A stretch of 64,000 nucleotides of DNA from WTFV01 sp965200895. Its GTDB lineage: Bacteria > Acidobacteriota > Vicinamibacteria > Vicinamibacterales > UBA8438. The notes under the pieces are model-generated. The model worked only from the letters and a program-made list of their open reading frames with translations. It was not told the DNA's origin and did no database searches. Location: NCBI GenBank assembly GCA_965200895.1, contig CBDAVM010000002.1:248001-312000 (forward strand). Direction: 5' to 3'. This document shows positions 16,806 through 24,304 of the stretch, piece after piece. Numbering within the stretch: position 1 is the stretch's first letter; every line of letters starts with the position of its first letter. Position numbers and translations under genes: made by a program.

Positions 16806-18674
16806 TCACTCCCGATTCGCGGTGTCCTTCGCGCTCTCGGCGACATCGGCGATGGCGTCCAGCTTCTCGCCGATCTCCGGGTCGATCTCGTCCTCGGGCA
16901 CGTGCTCCGCCAGCTCGTGGAAGTGTGTCTTCGCCATCAGGTTCGGCAGATCGAGCCGCTGGAACCAGGTCTCGAAGAGCGGCGTCAGGAAGTCGTCGCT
17001 GACCTTGGTGTCGGGTCCCCAGGGCGAGCCTCGGCCCAGGGTCTGCATGGCCGACTCGATCTCGTCGATGGCCTCGCGCATCAGGCGTCGTCGTCGTACA
17101 GCTTCGGCCGCCGTGAACAGGGGGCCGGGCGCGTCCGGCGGCGCGGAGGCGTTCGCGTAGGCTTCCAGCGTGGCCCGCGAGCAGACGTAGTTCTCGATCT
17201 CCCGACGCTTCCACAGCAGGCACTCGACCGGCGCGATGTCCCGGGGTTCTCTCGCGAGACGGTCCAACAGGGCCACCCCGCGCAGTCCGGGCAGGGCTTC
17301 GCGCAGGCCGTGGTAGTGATGCTGCACCGCCGGGAGCCGGTTGCCGACGTAGTGCACGAACGGCCGTTCGAGCGCCGCCTCCGCGCGTCGGTGTCCCAGT
17401 CGCCTCGCGAACGCCTGCAGGATGGCCAGATCCGTCGCTCCCTCCAGATAGAGCACCCAGCCGGTCTGTTCCGCCTGGTGGTACTGGTCGAAGCCGATGT
17501 CCCGAAGCGCCTTGCGGGCCTGGCTGCCGCGGTCGTCGATGCGATGCGGCTCGCCGACGAACGCCACCGCCACGTGGCGTCCGGCCGCCTCGTTGAGCAG
17601 CACCTCGGAGTGACTCGCGGCGATGATCTGGCTGCCGCTCGCGTCCGCTGCGTCAGTGAGCAGACGGTAGATCTGACGCTGGCGGAGGATCTCCAGGTGC
17701 GCGTCGGGTTCGTCCAGCAGCAGGATCGCGCCCGGGTTCGCCTGCAGGTAGGCCAGCAGCAGCAGCGTCTGTTGCAGGCCCCGTCCGGACGCCGACAGGT
17801 CGAGGCGCACGCCCCGCTCGCGGTAGGTCATCGCGATCTCGCCGCGCTCGGCCACGTAGCGCGGCGGGTCGAGCGTGGATCCGAACAGGCGCTCGATGGG
17901 CTCCACCAGCTCCGGCCACCGTTCCGGCGCCTCCTCGTGGATCCGGAAACACAGGTTGCGCAACACCTCGGCGGTGCGCCCCTCGCCGATCCGCACGTTC
18001 ACGGCGCCCTGATCCAGCCGCGTCTCCGTGGCGGCGAGGCCCGACATCGGTGGCAGGAAGGCGATGCGGACGGCCCCTGCCTCGTCGGGGATCGGCATCC
18101 GCGCGATGGCCGCCGCGCTCCGGCCGCCAACCGGCGCGGCGATGCGTCGCTTACCGCTGTCGGGCGCTGCCCCGGTGTGCGCGTTCTGCGACGAAGAGAC
18201 ACCGGCCTCGCCGGGCGCCTGCGTCCGGTCAGACGTCGCGCGGGCCGGCAGGCGGAGCGGCCGGCAGTAGAACGACTCCTCGTTGGCGTAGTCGAACTCG
18301 AGTCCGCAAGTCCACGCCCGGTCTCTCGTGACGCCCTCGACGACGAGATCGATCCGGATGTTGCTGGTGGTCTGCCGGCCGGCGACCCGCCGCACGTCCC
18401 GGACGTGCAGCCCGCGCCAGAGCAGGTTGGCGTCCGGAACCGGGATGGCGACCAGATCTCGGCGATTGACCGTCACACCGGGTCGCTTCTCCGGCGTGCT
18501 CTTCCCGGCGCGTTTCTCGTTCCAGCGCTTGACGCCGATGTCCCATAGCGCGAGCGCCTGCATCGCCGACGTCTTCCCGGAGTTGTTCGGACCGATGAAG
18601 ACCACCGGACTGCCGAGCTCGATCTCGACCTCCCCGAAGCGCTTGAAGTTGCGGACGGTCAGTTTCGTCAGCAT
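16806..18674 (-). CDS. OLD-type AAA/ABC ATPase with C-terminal TOPRIM nuclease-like domain
   Basis: The 622-residue protein has an SMC/ABC-like ATPase head: Walker A GPNNSGKT (28-35), signature LSASGRGLQQ (293-302), Walker B AILLLDEPD (316-324), and the switch His in ASHSEVL (354). A TOPRIM-like domain follows, with VLYLEGATDLAIL (metal-binding Glu411) and GVALLDR (Asp471), then a helical C-terminus. This is the layout of OLD (overcoming lysogenization defect) nucleases, known in phage defence alone (P2 old) or as GajA of Gabija. Its start is 34 bp after the stop of the large STAND gene on the same strand, so the two form an operon. No UvrD-like helicase (GajB) is present, so it is not a standard Gabija. 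A Ser/Ala-rich loop at about 145-185 is unusual. Confidence 0.85.
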   Translation of the reverse strand: MLTKLTVRNFKRFGEVEIELGSPVVFIGPNNSGKTSAMQALALWDIGVKRWNEKRAGKSTPEKRPGVTVNRRDLVAIPVPDANLLWRGLHVRDVRRVAGRQTTSNIRIDLVVEGVTRDRAWTCGLEFDYANEESFYCRPLRLPARATSDRTQAPGEAGVSSSQNAHTGAAPDSGKRRIAAPVGGRSAAAIARMPIPDEAGAVRIAFLPPMSGLAATETRLDQGAVNVRIGEGRTAEVLRNLCFRIHEEAPERWPELVEPIERLFGSTLDPPRYVAERGEIAMTYRERGVRLDLSASGRGLQQTLLLLAYLQANPGAILLLDEPDAHLEILRQRQIYRLLTDAADASGSQIIAASHSEVLLNEAAGRHVAVAFVGEPHRIDDRGSQARKALRDIGFDQYHQAEQTGWVLYLEGATDLAILQAFARRLGHRRAEAALERPFVHYVGNRLPAVQHHYHGLREALPGLRGVALLDRLAREPRDIAPVECLLWKRREIENYVCSRATLEAYANASAPPDAPGPLFTAAEAVRRRRLMREAIDEIESAMQTLGRGSPWGPDTKVSDDFLTPLFETWFQRLDLPNLMAKTHFHELAEHVPEDEIDPEIGEKLDAIADVAESAKDTANRE

Positions 18675-18708
18675 CGGCTGCGATCCGGCGGGGAGACCAC
18701 GGCGCAGC

Positions 18709-21700
18709 TCATCGCTCGAAGCGCTCCAGCGCGTCGGGGGCGTCGGCGATCTGCTCCAGGCAGAGGCGGTCGATCAGGTCCAGCGCCCGGCCGGTCCACT
18801 CGTCGTGCTGGTGCTGCTGGCAGGTGCGGAAGGCGAGCGTGGCGACCGTGAGTGCCTCGGCGTGGCGGGGGCTGCGCGGGTCGCGCACCTCGTTCGCGAA
18901 ACGCTCGAGAAACTGCTCGCAGACCGTGTAGGTCGCGCCCGGCAGCCGTTCGTGGGACGCCTCCAGCGCGTCCAGGATCGACGCCGAGTCGTCGGCGAAC
19001 GCCTGACTCGCGCAGAACGCCTCGATCAGGTCGGCGTGGGTGTCGAGCGGCGTGTCCTGCAGGTGTCGGAAGCAGGCTGCCGCCTGGCGCCGGACGCCGG
19101 CGTCGTCGTCGTCGAACAGCGTGCGCAGCGTCGCCGCGGACCACGTGCGGTAGTCCGCCGTGGCCAGGTTGGCGGCGGCGACCTGCGCCACCCCAAGGCG
19201 CTGCGCCGCGCTGCCGCGCACCGCGTCGGCGGCCAGTTCCGCCGGCGTGCGGGGTCGCGGGGCGGCGTCCGTCACGTCGTGCGCGGCCGGGGCCGCGCCG
19301 GCCGCGCTCGTCGCCGGCGCGGGCAGGTCGTCGATGGCGAAGGGCGTTCCGGCGGCGGTCTGCGCCGCGCCTGCGGCGGGGTCGTTCCCGTGGACCGCGC
19401 CCGCCTCGGCGGTCTGCGCCGCGCCTGCGGCGGGGTCGTTCCCGTGGACCGCGGTCGCATCGGCGCCTGACGCCGCGGCAGCGCTGCGAGCCGCCGCGCC
19501 GGCGTGTTCCAGGGCGGCGAGACTCGCCAGGCGCGCGCCGGCCTCCGCGACGTGCGGCTCGGCCGAGCGCAGCATGCGTTGGACGAGCGGCCCCACATCG
19601 GTGAAGCGGTCGCGCAGACCGGCGCGGACGAAACCGTAGACCTGCGGCGTGGCGAGCAGGCGGTCGTCGGCGAGGTCCAGGCGGTGGAAGAGCGCCATGC
19701 CGAGCGCCGGATCGTGGCCGGTGACCGCCTGCAGCGTCTCCGCCGCGCAGGCTCGTACGGGCGCGCTCGGGTCGTGGATCAGGCGCTCGATGGTGACCCG
19801 GAAGCGCTCGATGCAGGCCGCGTCGCGGGTGATGAGTTCGGCGATGGCGGCGGCGGCGCTCCCGCGCACGGAGTCGACGCCGACATCCTCCACCTGCCAC
19901 GTCGTGGCGACCGGATCCGCGTGCTCGGTGGCCAGCCAGTGGAGCATGCGGACCGCGTCGGCGGGCAGCGGGTCTGCAAGGCTGCCCAGTGCGCCGGCGA
20001 GCGGCCGGCCGCAGGTCTCGCGCGCCTCCGCGAAGGCCTTGAGACAGACCTGCAGCTTGAGATCCGCTTCGACCGCGGCGTGTCGCAGCGCGGTGAGCAT
20101 GCGCTCCAGGTAGGCCGGGTGCGCGTCGGCGGGGAGGCGCAGCGCGAGCCGGGCGAAGCGGTCCGGATCCGTCCCGACCTGCGCTTCGAGGCGCCGCGCA
20201 AGGTCCCAGGCGCGGTCCTGCGGCAGCTCGGCGTGCGCGGCCGGCGCGGCGGTCTGCGGGCCGTGCTGCGCAATGGCGCTCAGCCACTGCGCGTCGTCCA
20301 GAGCCGGCGCGGCGATGTCGTCGATCGGCGGTTCATCCGCATCGACCGCGATCGCGCGCGGATCGGCCTCGCGCTTCCCGAACCGGCGCTCCAGCGCCTG
20401 CAGGTCCGCGTTCACGCGGGGGCTGCGCGCCTCGTCCGGAATCGCCGCCAGCAGCGCGAAACGCGCACGTCCGGCATGTCGGAATCCGCGCAGTCCGCGC
20501 TCGTCGGGCGCGACGTACTCCAGCAGCACGCCCTCGATGCGCTCGCGGCTCCCGGCGCTGCAGTGGGGCAGCACGGCTTGCAGCGTCTCGGTCGCGAAGC
20601 GCTGCGGACTGTCCGAGAAGCCGCACTCGAAACGCCACGGCTCGTCACACAGCAGCGCCGCCGCCTCGTCCGCGCGGTGCGCGGCCCCGCCGCGGTAGAC
20701 GGCCAGCAGCAGGTGGTTGGCGATGTGCGTATCGCGGCGGCGCAGGTCCGCGATCACCGCCTGCAGGTCCGCTCCGGCGTCGCCCGCGAGAGTGGCGAGC
20801 GCCGTCGACAGTGCGGCGAGGCAGGCGTGATCGACCTCCGGAAACGCGGTTCCGGCGACGACGGGCCACACCGCGTCGTGCTTCGGCGGCCGTTCCCCGG
20901 TGAGGGTGGCGTCCGAGATCTCGAGCACCGGATGGAGCACGTGCTCGACGAAGGCGGGCGCGGCGTGTTGCGCCGCGCGGTCGAACAGCCGCGCCGCGGC
21001 GGCGTCGTACCCGGGCAGCTCGCGGCTGCCGAGGTCCTCGCCGGCCGAACGGATGATCGCCAGCCGCCGGCGGAGCCGGTGGGCCAGCACCTCCGGGACC
21101 CACTCGGGACGGTCTTCGCCGAGGCTGCCGAGCATGCTCCAGAACGTGCCGTGCGCCGCGTCGCGGTCGCGGGCCTCGTCGAGCGTGCCGTCGTCGACGA
21201 GCCGCAGGAAGAGCTCGAAGAGGCGCCGGTTGGCGTGCCGGTCGGCCCGCTCCATGAAGAACCGCAGCCGCGCCGGCCATGCGCCGCCCGTCCCGGCGTA
21301 GGGTTCGAGCAGCGCCGCGACCAGGTCCGGCGCCGCGGCCACGTGCCGTCCCAGATAGCTCACCGCCGCTGCGGCCAGCCGCTCGTTGTCCGCGGCGAGC
21401 CAGCCCTCGACGACGCCGCGCCGGTCGACGAACCGGAACCACGACGGCGAATCGAGGAACCGCCGCCACGCCAGCGCCGACAACCGGTCCGGGTTGGGCG
21501 CGCCGGCCGCCACCGCGTCCAGCGCCGGGTCCAGCCACCTGCGCCAGAGGCTCCATTCCTGCTCGGTCGGATCCGGGACGTCGGCGAGCCACGCGAACGC
21601 CAGATCCTTGACGTGCGCGCGGATGCGCCGATCGGCGAGCAGGTCGCCCAGCTCCCGCACGTACTGCGCCGAGTCGGCGTCGCGCAGGTAGCCCAGCGCC

Positions 21701-23448
21701 TGCCGCACCGCGGCGCGGCGGAGCAGATGCTGTTCCGAGTCCGCGAGCGTCTGCGCCAGCGGTTGCCGCCGGCTGAACGACACGCGGGCGGCGCAGTAGT
21801 CGAAGAACGTCTCGTGCCCGAACCCGCAGCGCCGCCCGTCGACCGTGATCACGCCCTCGGCCGCCAGGTGCTCCAGGTAGGCGGGGGAGACCTCGTCGAG
21901 CCGCTCGCAGGGCGCCGTGAGCTGTCTGGCGGCGGTCATCTCGTCGCAGAGGGTGCCCACCGCCGTCATCCACTGGTCCGGGAGCGGGGCCGCGCGTTCG
22001 GCGACCGCCCGCCGACTGGAGGTCCAGTAGCGGTCGAACAGCGTCGTCGCGGTGCTGAACGTCGCGGGGCGCGAGGCGCCGGGACCGCTCCGCAGCAGCA
22101 GCGCGAGGTGCTGGGGAAGCTGCAGGACGGCCAGCTCGCGCTCGCCGAACGAGGAGGGATCGCAGCCGCCGTCGGCGAGGATCCGTAGCACTTCGTCGCG
22201 GGTGAGCGCGGGCACGTCGATCTGCGCCTCGGCCACGGGCAGCAGCCGCCGCAGGCGCGGATCGTTTCGCCAGTCGAACGCCCGGCAGACGACCACCGCG
22301 TGCAGCTCGGCCCGGTCGCGGCTCCCGCGCGCCTCGTGCAGCAGTTGCTCGACCAGGGCGCAGGGATCGGCCTCGGCGCCGGCCAGGCTGTTCACCGCGT
22401 CGAGCTGGTCGACGATCAGGACGCCGGCGCGTCCGGCGGCGCGGGCCGCTTCGGCGAGCGTCAGCACCGGCGACTCCTCCAGATCGAGGCGGCGTCCGAC
22501 GTCGGTGGTGGTCGCGGCCGAGACCACGTGGTCGATGCGGAACGCCAGCACCGGGACGTTCCGGGCGCGCATCGCGTCCACCACCGCGACCACGCAGGCC
22601 GTCTTGCCGGCGCCGGTTCGGCCGGTCAGCACGCTCTCGCTCGCCGGTCCCTCCAGGCGCGCCCGCAGCTTCGCTGCCGCCGCGCGCGGCCGGACCGCGC
22701 CGCCGATCAGCAGGCGGCGCGCGCTCTCCAGGTAGCGGTCCGTCGCCGCCGCCACCGCCGCGCCCGCCTGTTGCGGGGCGTCCAGCCGGCGGGGGCGGCA
22801 GCCGCGCCGGGCGAGTCGTTCGACGATCTCGCGCCGCGTGACGGCCCGCTGCCCGACGTCGGCGAGGAGCGCGAGCAGATCGGCGGCGATGCGGTTCTCC
22901 TCCGCCAGGAAGAGGGCCTGCAGGCCCCAGCGCACGCGCCGTTCGAGATCGCGTTCGCCGACGGTGCGGACATCGAGTCGCTGCAGCCGCTCGACCGCCG
23001 CCGGCAGGTCGCAGATCCAGCAGCGCAGCAGTTGCGCCAGACCGGCCCGCAGCGTCCGCGCGTTCTGCAGGTCGTGGTCGAATGCCGCCGCTGATTCTGC
23101 GTCCCGCGCCCGCGCGCACAGGTCGGCGAGCTCGGGCGCGCCGCTGTCGGATACGAAGACGAACCGGTCGTCGTTGCCCGCCAGACGGTCGCCGGCGGTC
23201 CGCAGCACGCCGGCGCTGCCGGCGACGAGCGCAGCCAGGGGCCATGCGCGTCCCGCCGGGGCGCGCCGCGCATGGTGCAGCTCGCGCCGCGTGCTCGTGG
23301 TCGCCGCCAGCGCCGCGCGCCCCGCGCCGAGCGTTTCGATGCGCAGCGTCTCGGTGGCGCCGTGCAGCAGGCGGACGCACTCGGACAGCGTCCACCAGTG
23401 TTCGTAGCCGGTCCAGGGCGTGTCGGCCGGGTCGCCTGCGGGGCTCAT
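18709..23448 (-). CDS. STAND NTPase with degenerate Cap4-like nuclease N-terminus and HEAT-like repeats (Avs-like)
   Basis: The 1,579-residue protein has three parts. Residues 1-240 resemble the DUF4297/Cap4 dsDNA-endonuclease region of antiphage proteins: GRAWPLAALV, then DDRFVFVSDSGAPELADLC, then the RLDVRTVGERDLERRV segment. Residues 270-500 form a STAND-type P-loop NTPase: Walker A GRTGAGKT (276-283), Walker B VLIVDQLD (343-350). The remaining thousand residues are helical, HEAT-repeat-like, the usual sensor of STAND defence proteins. The nuclease signature (E...DD...QxKH in live members) reads RIETLGAGRAAL and RRELHHARR, so the catalytic Asp and Lys appear to be lost. The ATG at 23448 is chosen because recognisable sequence begins there; the open frame extends to 24042 but the extra part is unlike any protein. 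No strong ribosome site is seen. It leads an operon with the OLD-type gene. Confidence 0.8.
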   Translation of the reverse strand: MSPAGDPADTPWTGYEHWWTLSECVRLLHGATETLRIETLGAGRAALAATTSTRRELHHARRAPAGRAWPLAALVAGSAGVLRTAGDRLAGNDDRFVFVSDSGAPELADLCARARDAESAAAFDHDLQNARTLRAGLAQLLRCWICDLPAAVERLQRLDVRTVGERDLERRVRWGLQALFLAEENRIAADLLALLADVGQRAVTRREIVERLARRGCRPRRLDAPQQAGAAVAAATDRYLESARRLLIGGAVRPRAAAAKLRARLEGPASESVLTGRTGAGKTACVVAVVDAMRARNVPVLAFRIDHVVSAATTTDVGRRLDLEESPVLTLAEAARAAGRAGVLIVDQLDAVNSLAGAEADPCALVEQLLHEARGSRDRAELHAVVVCRAFDWRNDPRLRRLLPVAEAQIDVPALTRDEVLRILADGGCDPSSFGERELAVLQLPQHLALLLRSGPGASRPATFSTATTLFDRYWTSSRRAVAERAAPLPDQWMTAVGTLCDEMTAARQLTAPCERLDEVSPAYLEHLAAEGVITVDGRRCGFGHETFFDYCAARVSFSRRQPLAQTLADSEQHLLRRAAVRQALGYLRDADSAQYVRELGDLLADRRIRAHVKDLAFAWLADVPDPTEQEWSLWRRWLDPALDAVAAGAPNPDRLSALAWRRFLDSPSWFRFVDRRGVVEGWLAADNERLAAAAVSYLGRHVAAAPDLVAALLEPYAGTGGAWPARLRFFMERADRHANRRLFELFLRLVDDGTLDEARDRDAAHGTFWSMLGSLGEDRPEWVPEVLAHRLRRRLAIIRSAGEDLGSRELPGYDAAAARLFDRAAQHAAPAFVEHVLHPVLEISDATLTGERPPKHDAVWPVVAGTAFPEVDHACLAALSTALATLAGDAGADLQAVIADLRRRDTHIANHLLLAVYRGGAAHRADEAAALLCDEPWRFECGFSDSPQRFATETLQAVLPHCSAGSRERIEGVLLEYVAPDERGLRGFRHAGRARFALLAAIPDEARSPRVNADLQALERRFGKREADPRAIAVDADEPPIDDIAAPALDDAQWLSAIAQHGPQTAAPAAHAELPQDRAWDLARRLEAQVGTDPDRFARLALRLPADAHPAYLERMLTALRHAAVEADLKLQVCLKAFAEARETCGRPLAGALGSLADPLPADAVRMLHWLATEHADPVATTWQVEDVGVDSVRGSAAAAIAELITRDAACIERFRVTIERLIHDPSAPVRACAAETLQAVTGHDPALGMALFHRLDLADDRLLATPQVYGFVRAGLRDRFTDVGPLVQRMLRSAEPHVAEAGARLASLAALEHAGAAARSAAAASGADATAVHGNDPAAGAAQTAEAGAVHGNDPAAGAAQTAAGTPFAIDDLPAPATSAAGAAPAAHDVTDAAPRPRTPAELAADAVRGSAAQRLGVAQVAAANLATADYRTWSAATLRTLFDDDDAGVRRQAAACFRHLQDTPLDTHADLIEAFCASQAFADDSASILDALEASHERLPGATYTVCEQFLERFANEVRDPRSPRHAEALTVATLAFRTCQQHQHDEWTGRALDLIDRLCLEQIADAPDALERFER
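19355..19453 (-). repeat. Perfect 45-bp repeats, 54-bp step, inside the STAND gene
   Basis: Two identical 45-bp blocks (19355-19399 and 19409-19453) encode AVHGNDPAAGAAQTA twice within an Ala-rich linker in the C-terminal repeat region. The 54-bp step keeps the frame and suggests recent linker expansion. Confidence 0.9.
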
Positions 23449-23510
23449 TGCTGTCGTGCGGCCGGTCGCCGGACGGTTCTGCGCTTCATCCCGGCAGATT
23501 CGATGACTGT

Positions 23511-23610
23511 GGACGCATGGCTGGACACACGTCGCGACGGTCGCCGGCCGGCGCGGCGCGCTGACCCTCCGCAGGTGGTTGCGGACGCACGGCTGGACGT
23601 ACGTCGCAAT
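23511..23610. repeat. 28-bp direct repeats 72 bp apart upstream of the STAND gene
   Basis: GGACGCATGGCTGGACACAC... at 23511-23538 recurs as GGACGCACGGCTGGACGTAC... at 23583-23610 (24 of 28 positions by eye). They lie 60-160 bp upstream of the STAND start and could be regulator sites or one of several 72-75 bp duplications in this window. Confidence 0.6.
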
Positions 23611-23892
23611 GTCCAGTCTTTTCGCTGTCCACAGGAACCATGACGACAACTGTACTGCACGGCCGGGAGCAGCGCCTGCAGTCCCCGGCGCACACGTCGT
23701 TCGGCCTTGGCCGTTCGACGAGCGTGCGGACCTCGATCGGCCGCAGGCGGTCGACGCTGCGGGCGCATCGCAGACCCGGGGCTGCCGCGCCGCCGTGGCG
23801 CGCCGATCGGGCAGGGCGCGCGCCGCGCCGCTCGCGGTCCTCGCGGGGATTCCACTGCACGGGGCTGCAAGGCTCGAAGGCCCGCAGTACCG

Positions 23893-23918
23893 GTTTCGCT
23901 CGGAGACTACCGGGTATG
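23893..23918 (+). repeat. 26-bp sequence shared with 11497-11522 (opposite strand)
   Basis: It contains the core TCGCTCGGAGACTAC and precedes a truncated fibronectin-III gene fragment by about 45 bp, the same arrangement as at the other copy. Confidence 0.5.
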
Positions 23919-23959
23919 GGTGGTTCACCCGGCTGTTCGGTCGCGCGGATGCGTGTCGG

Positions 23960-24252
23960 CGGTCACGGGTTATACGGTCGAGTACATTGCGGCCCGCGGG
24001 TCGTGGAGGGATGCGAACGACACTGGAACCGACACGACCCATACGATCACGGGCCTGACCAACGGCGTGACCTGCAGCTTCCGGGTGCGGGCGACGAACG
24101 CGGCGGGCGACAGCGCGTGGTCGGACACCGCCACGGCAACCCCCACGACTTCCGAGCCGACGACGCCCGAGCCGACACCGGCCCTGCCGGTCGCGGGGCT
24201 GTGTATGCTGTTCGTGGTTCTGCTCGGCTGCGGGATGCGGAGGCGCCGCTGA
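23960..24252 (+). pseudogene. 3' fragment of a fibronectin-III / PALP-tail gene
   Basis: The frame reads VTGYTVEYIAARGSW, then THTITGLTNGVTCSFRVRATN, one complete FN3 domain end. A Thr/Pro linker follows (TSEPTTPEPTPALP), then a hydrophobic segment (VAGLCMLFVVLLGCGM) and RRRR. This is the last domain and the sorting-like tail of the same family as the proteins at 8440-13977, but with no start codon, signal peptide or upstream domains. The DNA 5' of it shares the TCGCTCGGAGACTAC element with the other broken copy. Confidence 0.65.
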
Positions 24253-24304
24253 CGCGGAAGCGTCGGCGAGTCGTTCTGTCAGTTCATCGAGGCGTCACAC
24301 AACC

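Noticed and set aside
16806..18674. Gabija system (GajA/GajB)
   Set aside because: The OLD-type protein could be GajA-like, but no UvrD-like helicase gene is adjacent; the partner is a STAND protein.
23449..24042. N-terminal extension of the STAND protein up to 24042
   Set aside because: The extra 198 codons are Arg/Pro/Ala-rich without domain resemblance and run across direct repeats and the antisense of an FN3 fragment; recognisable sequence begins at the ATG at 23448.
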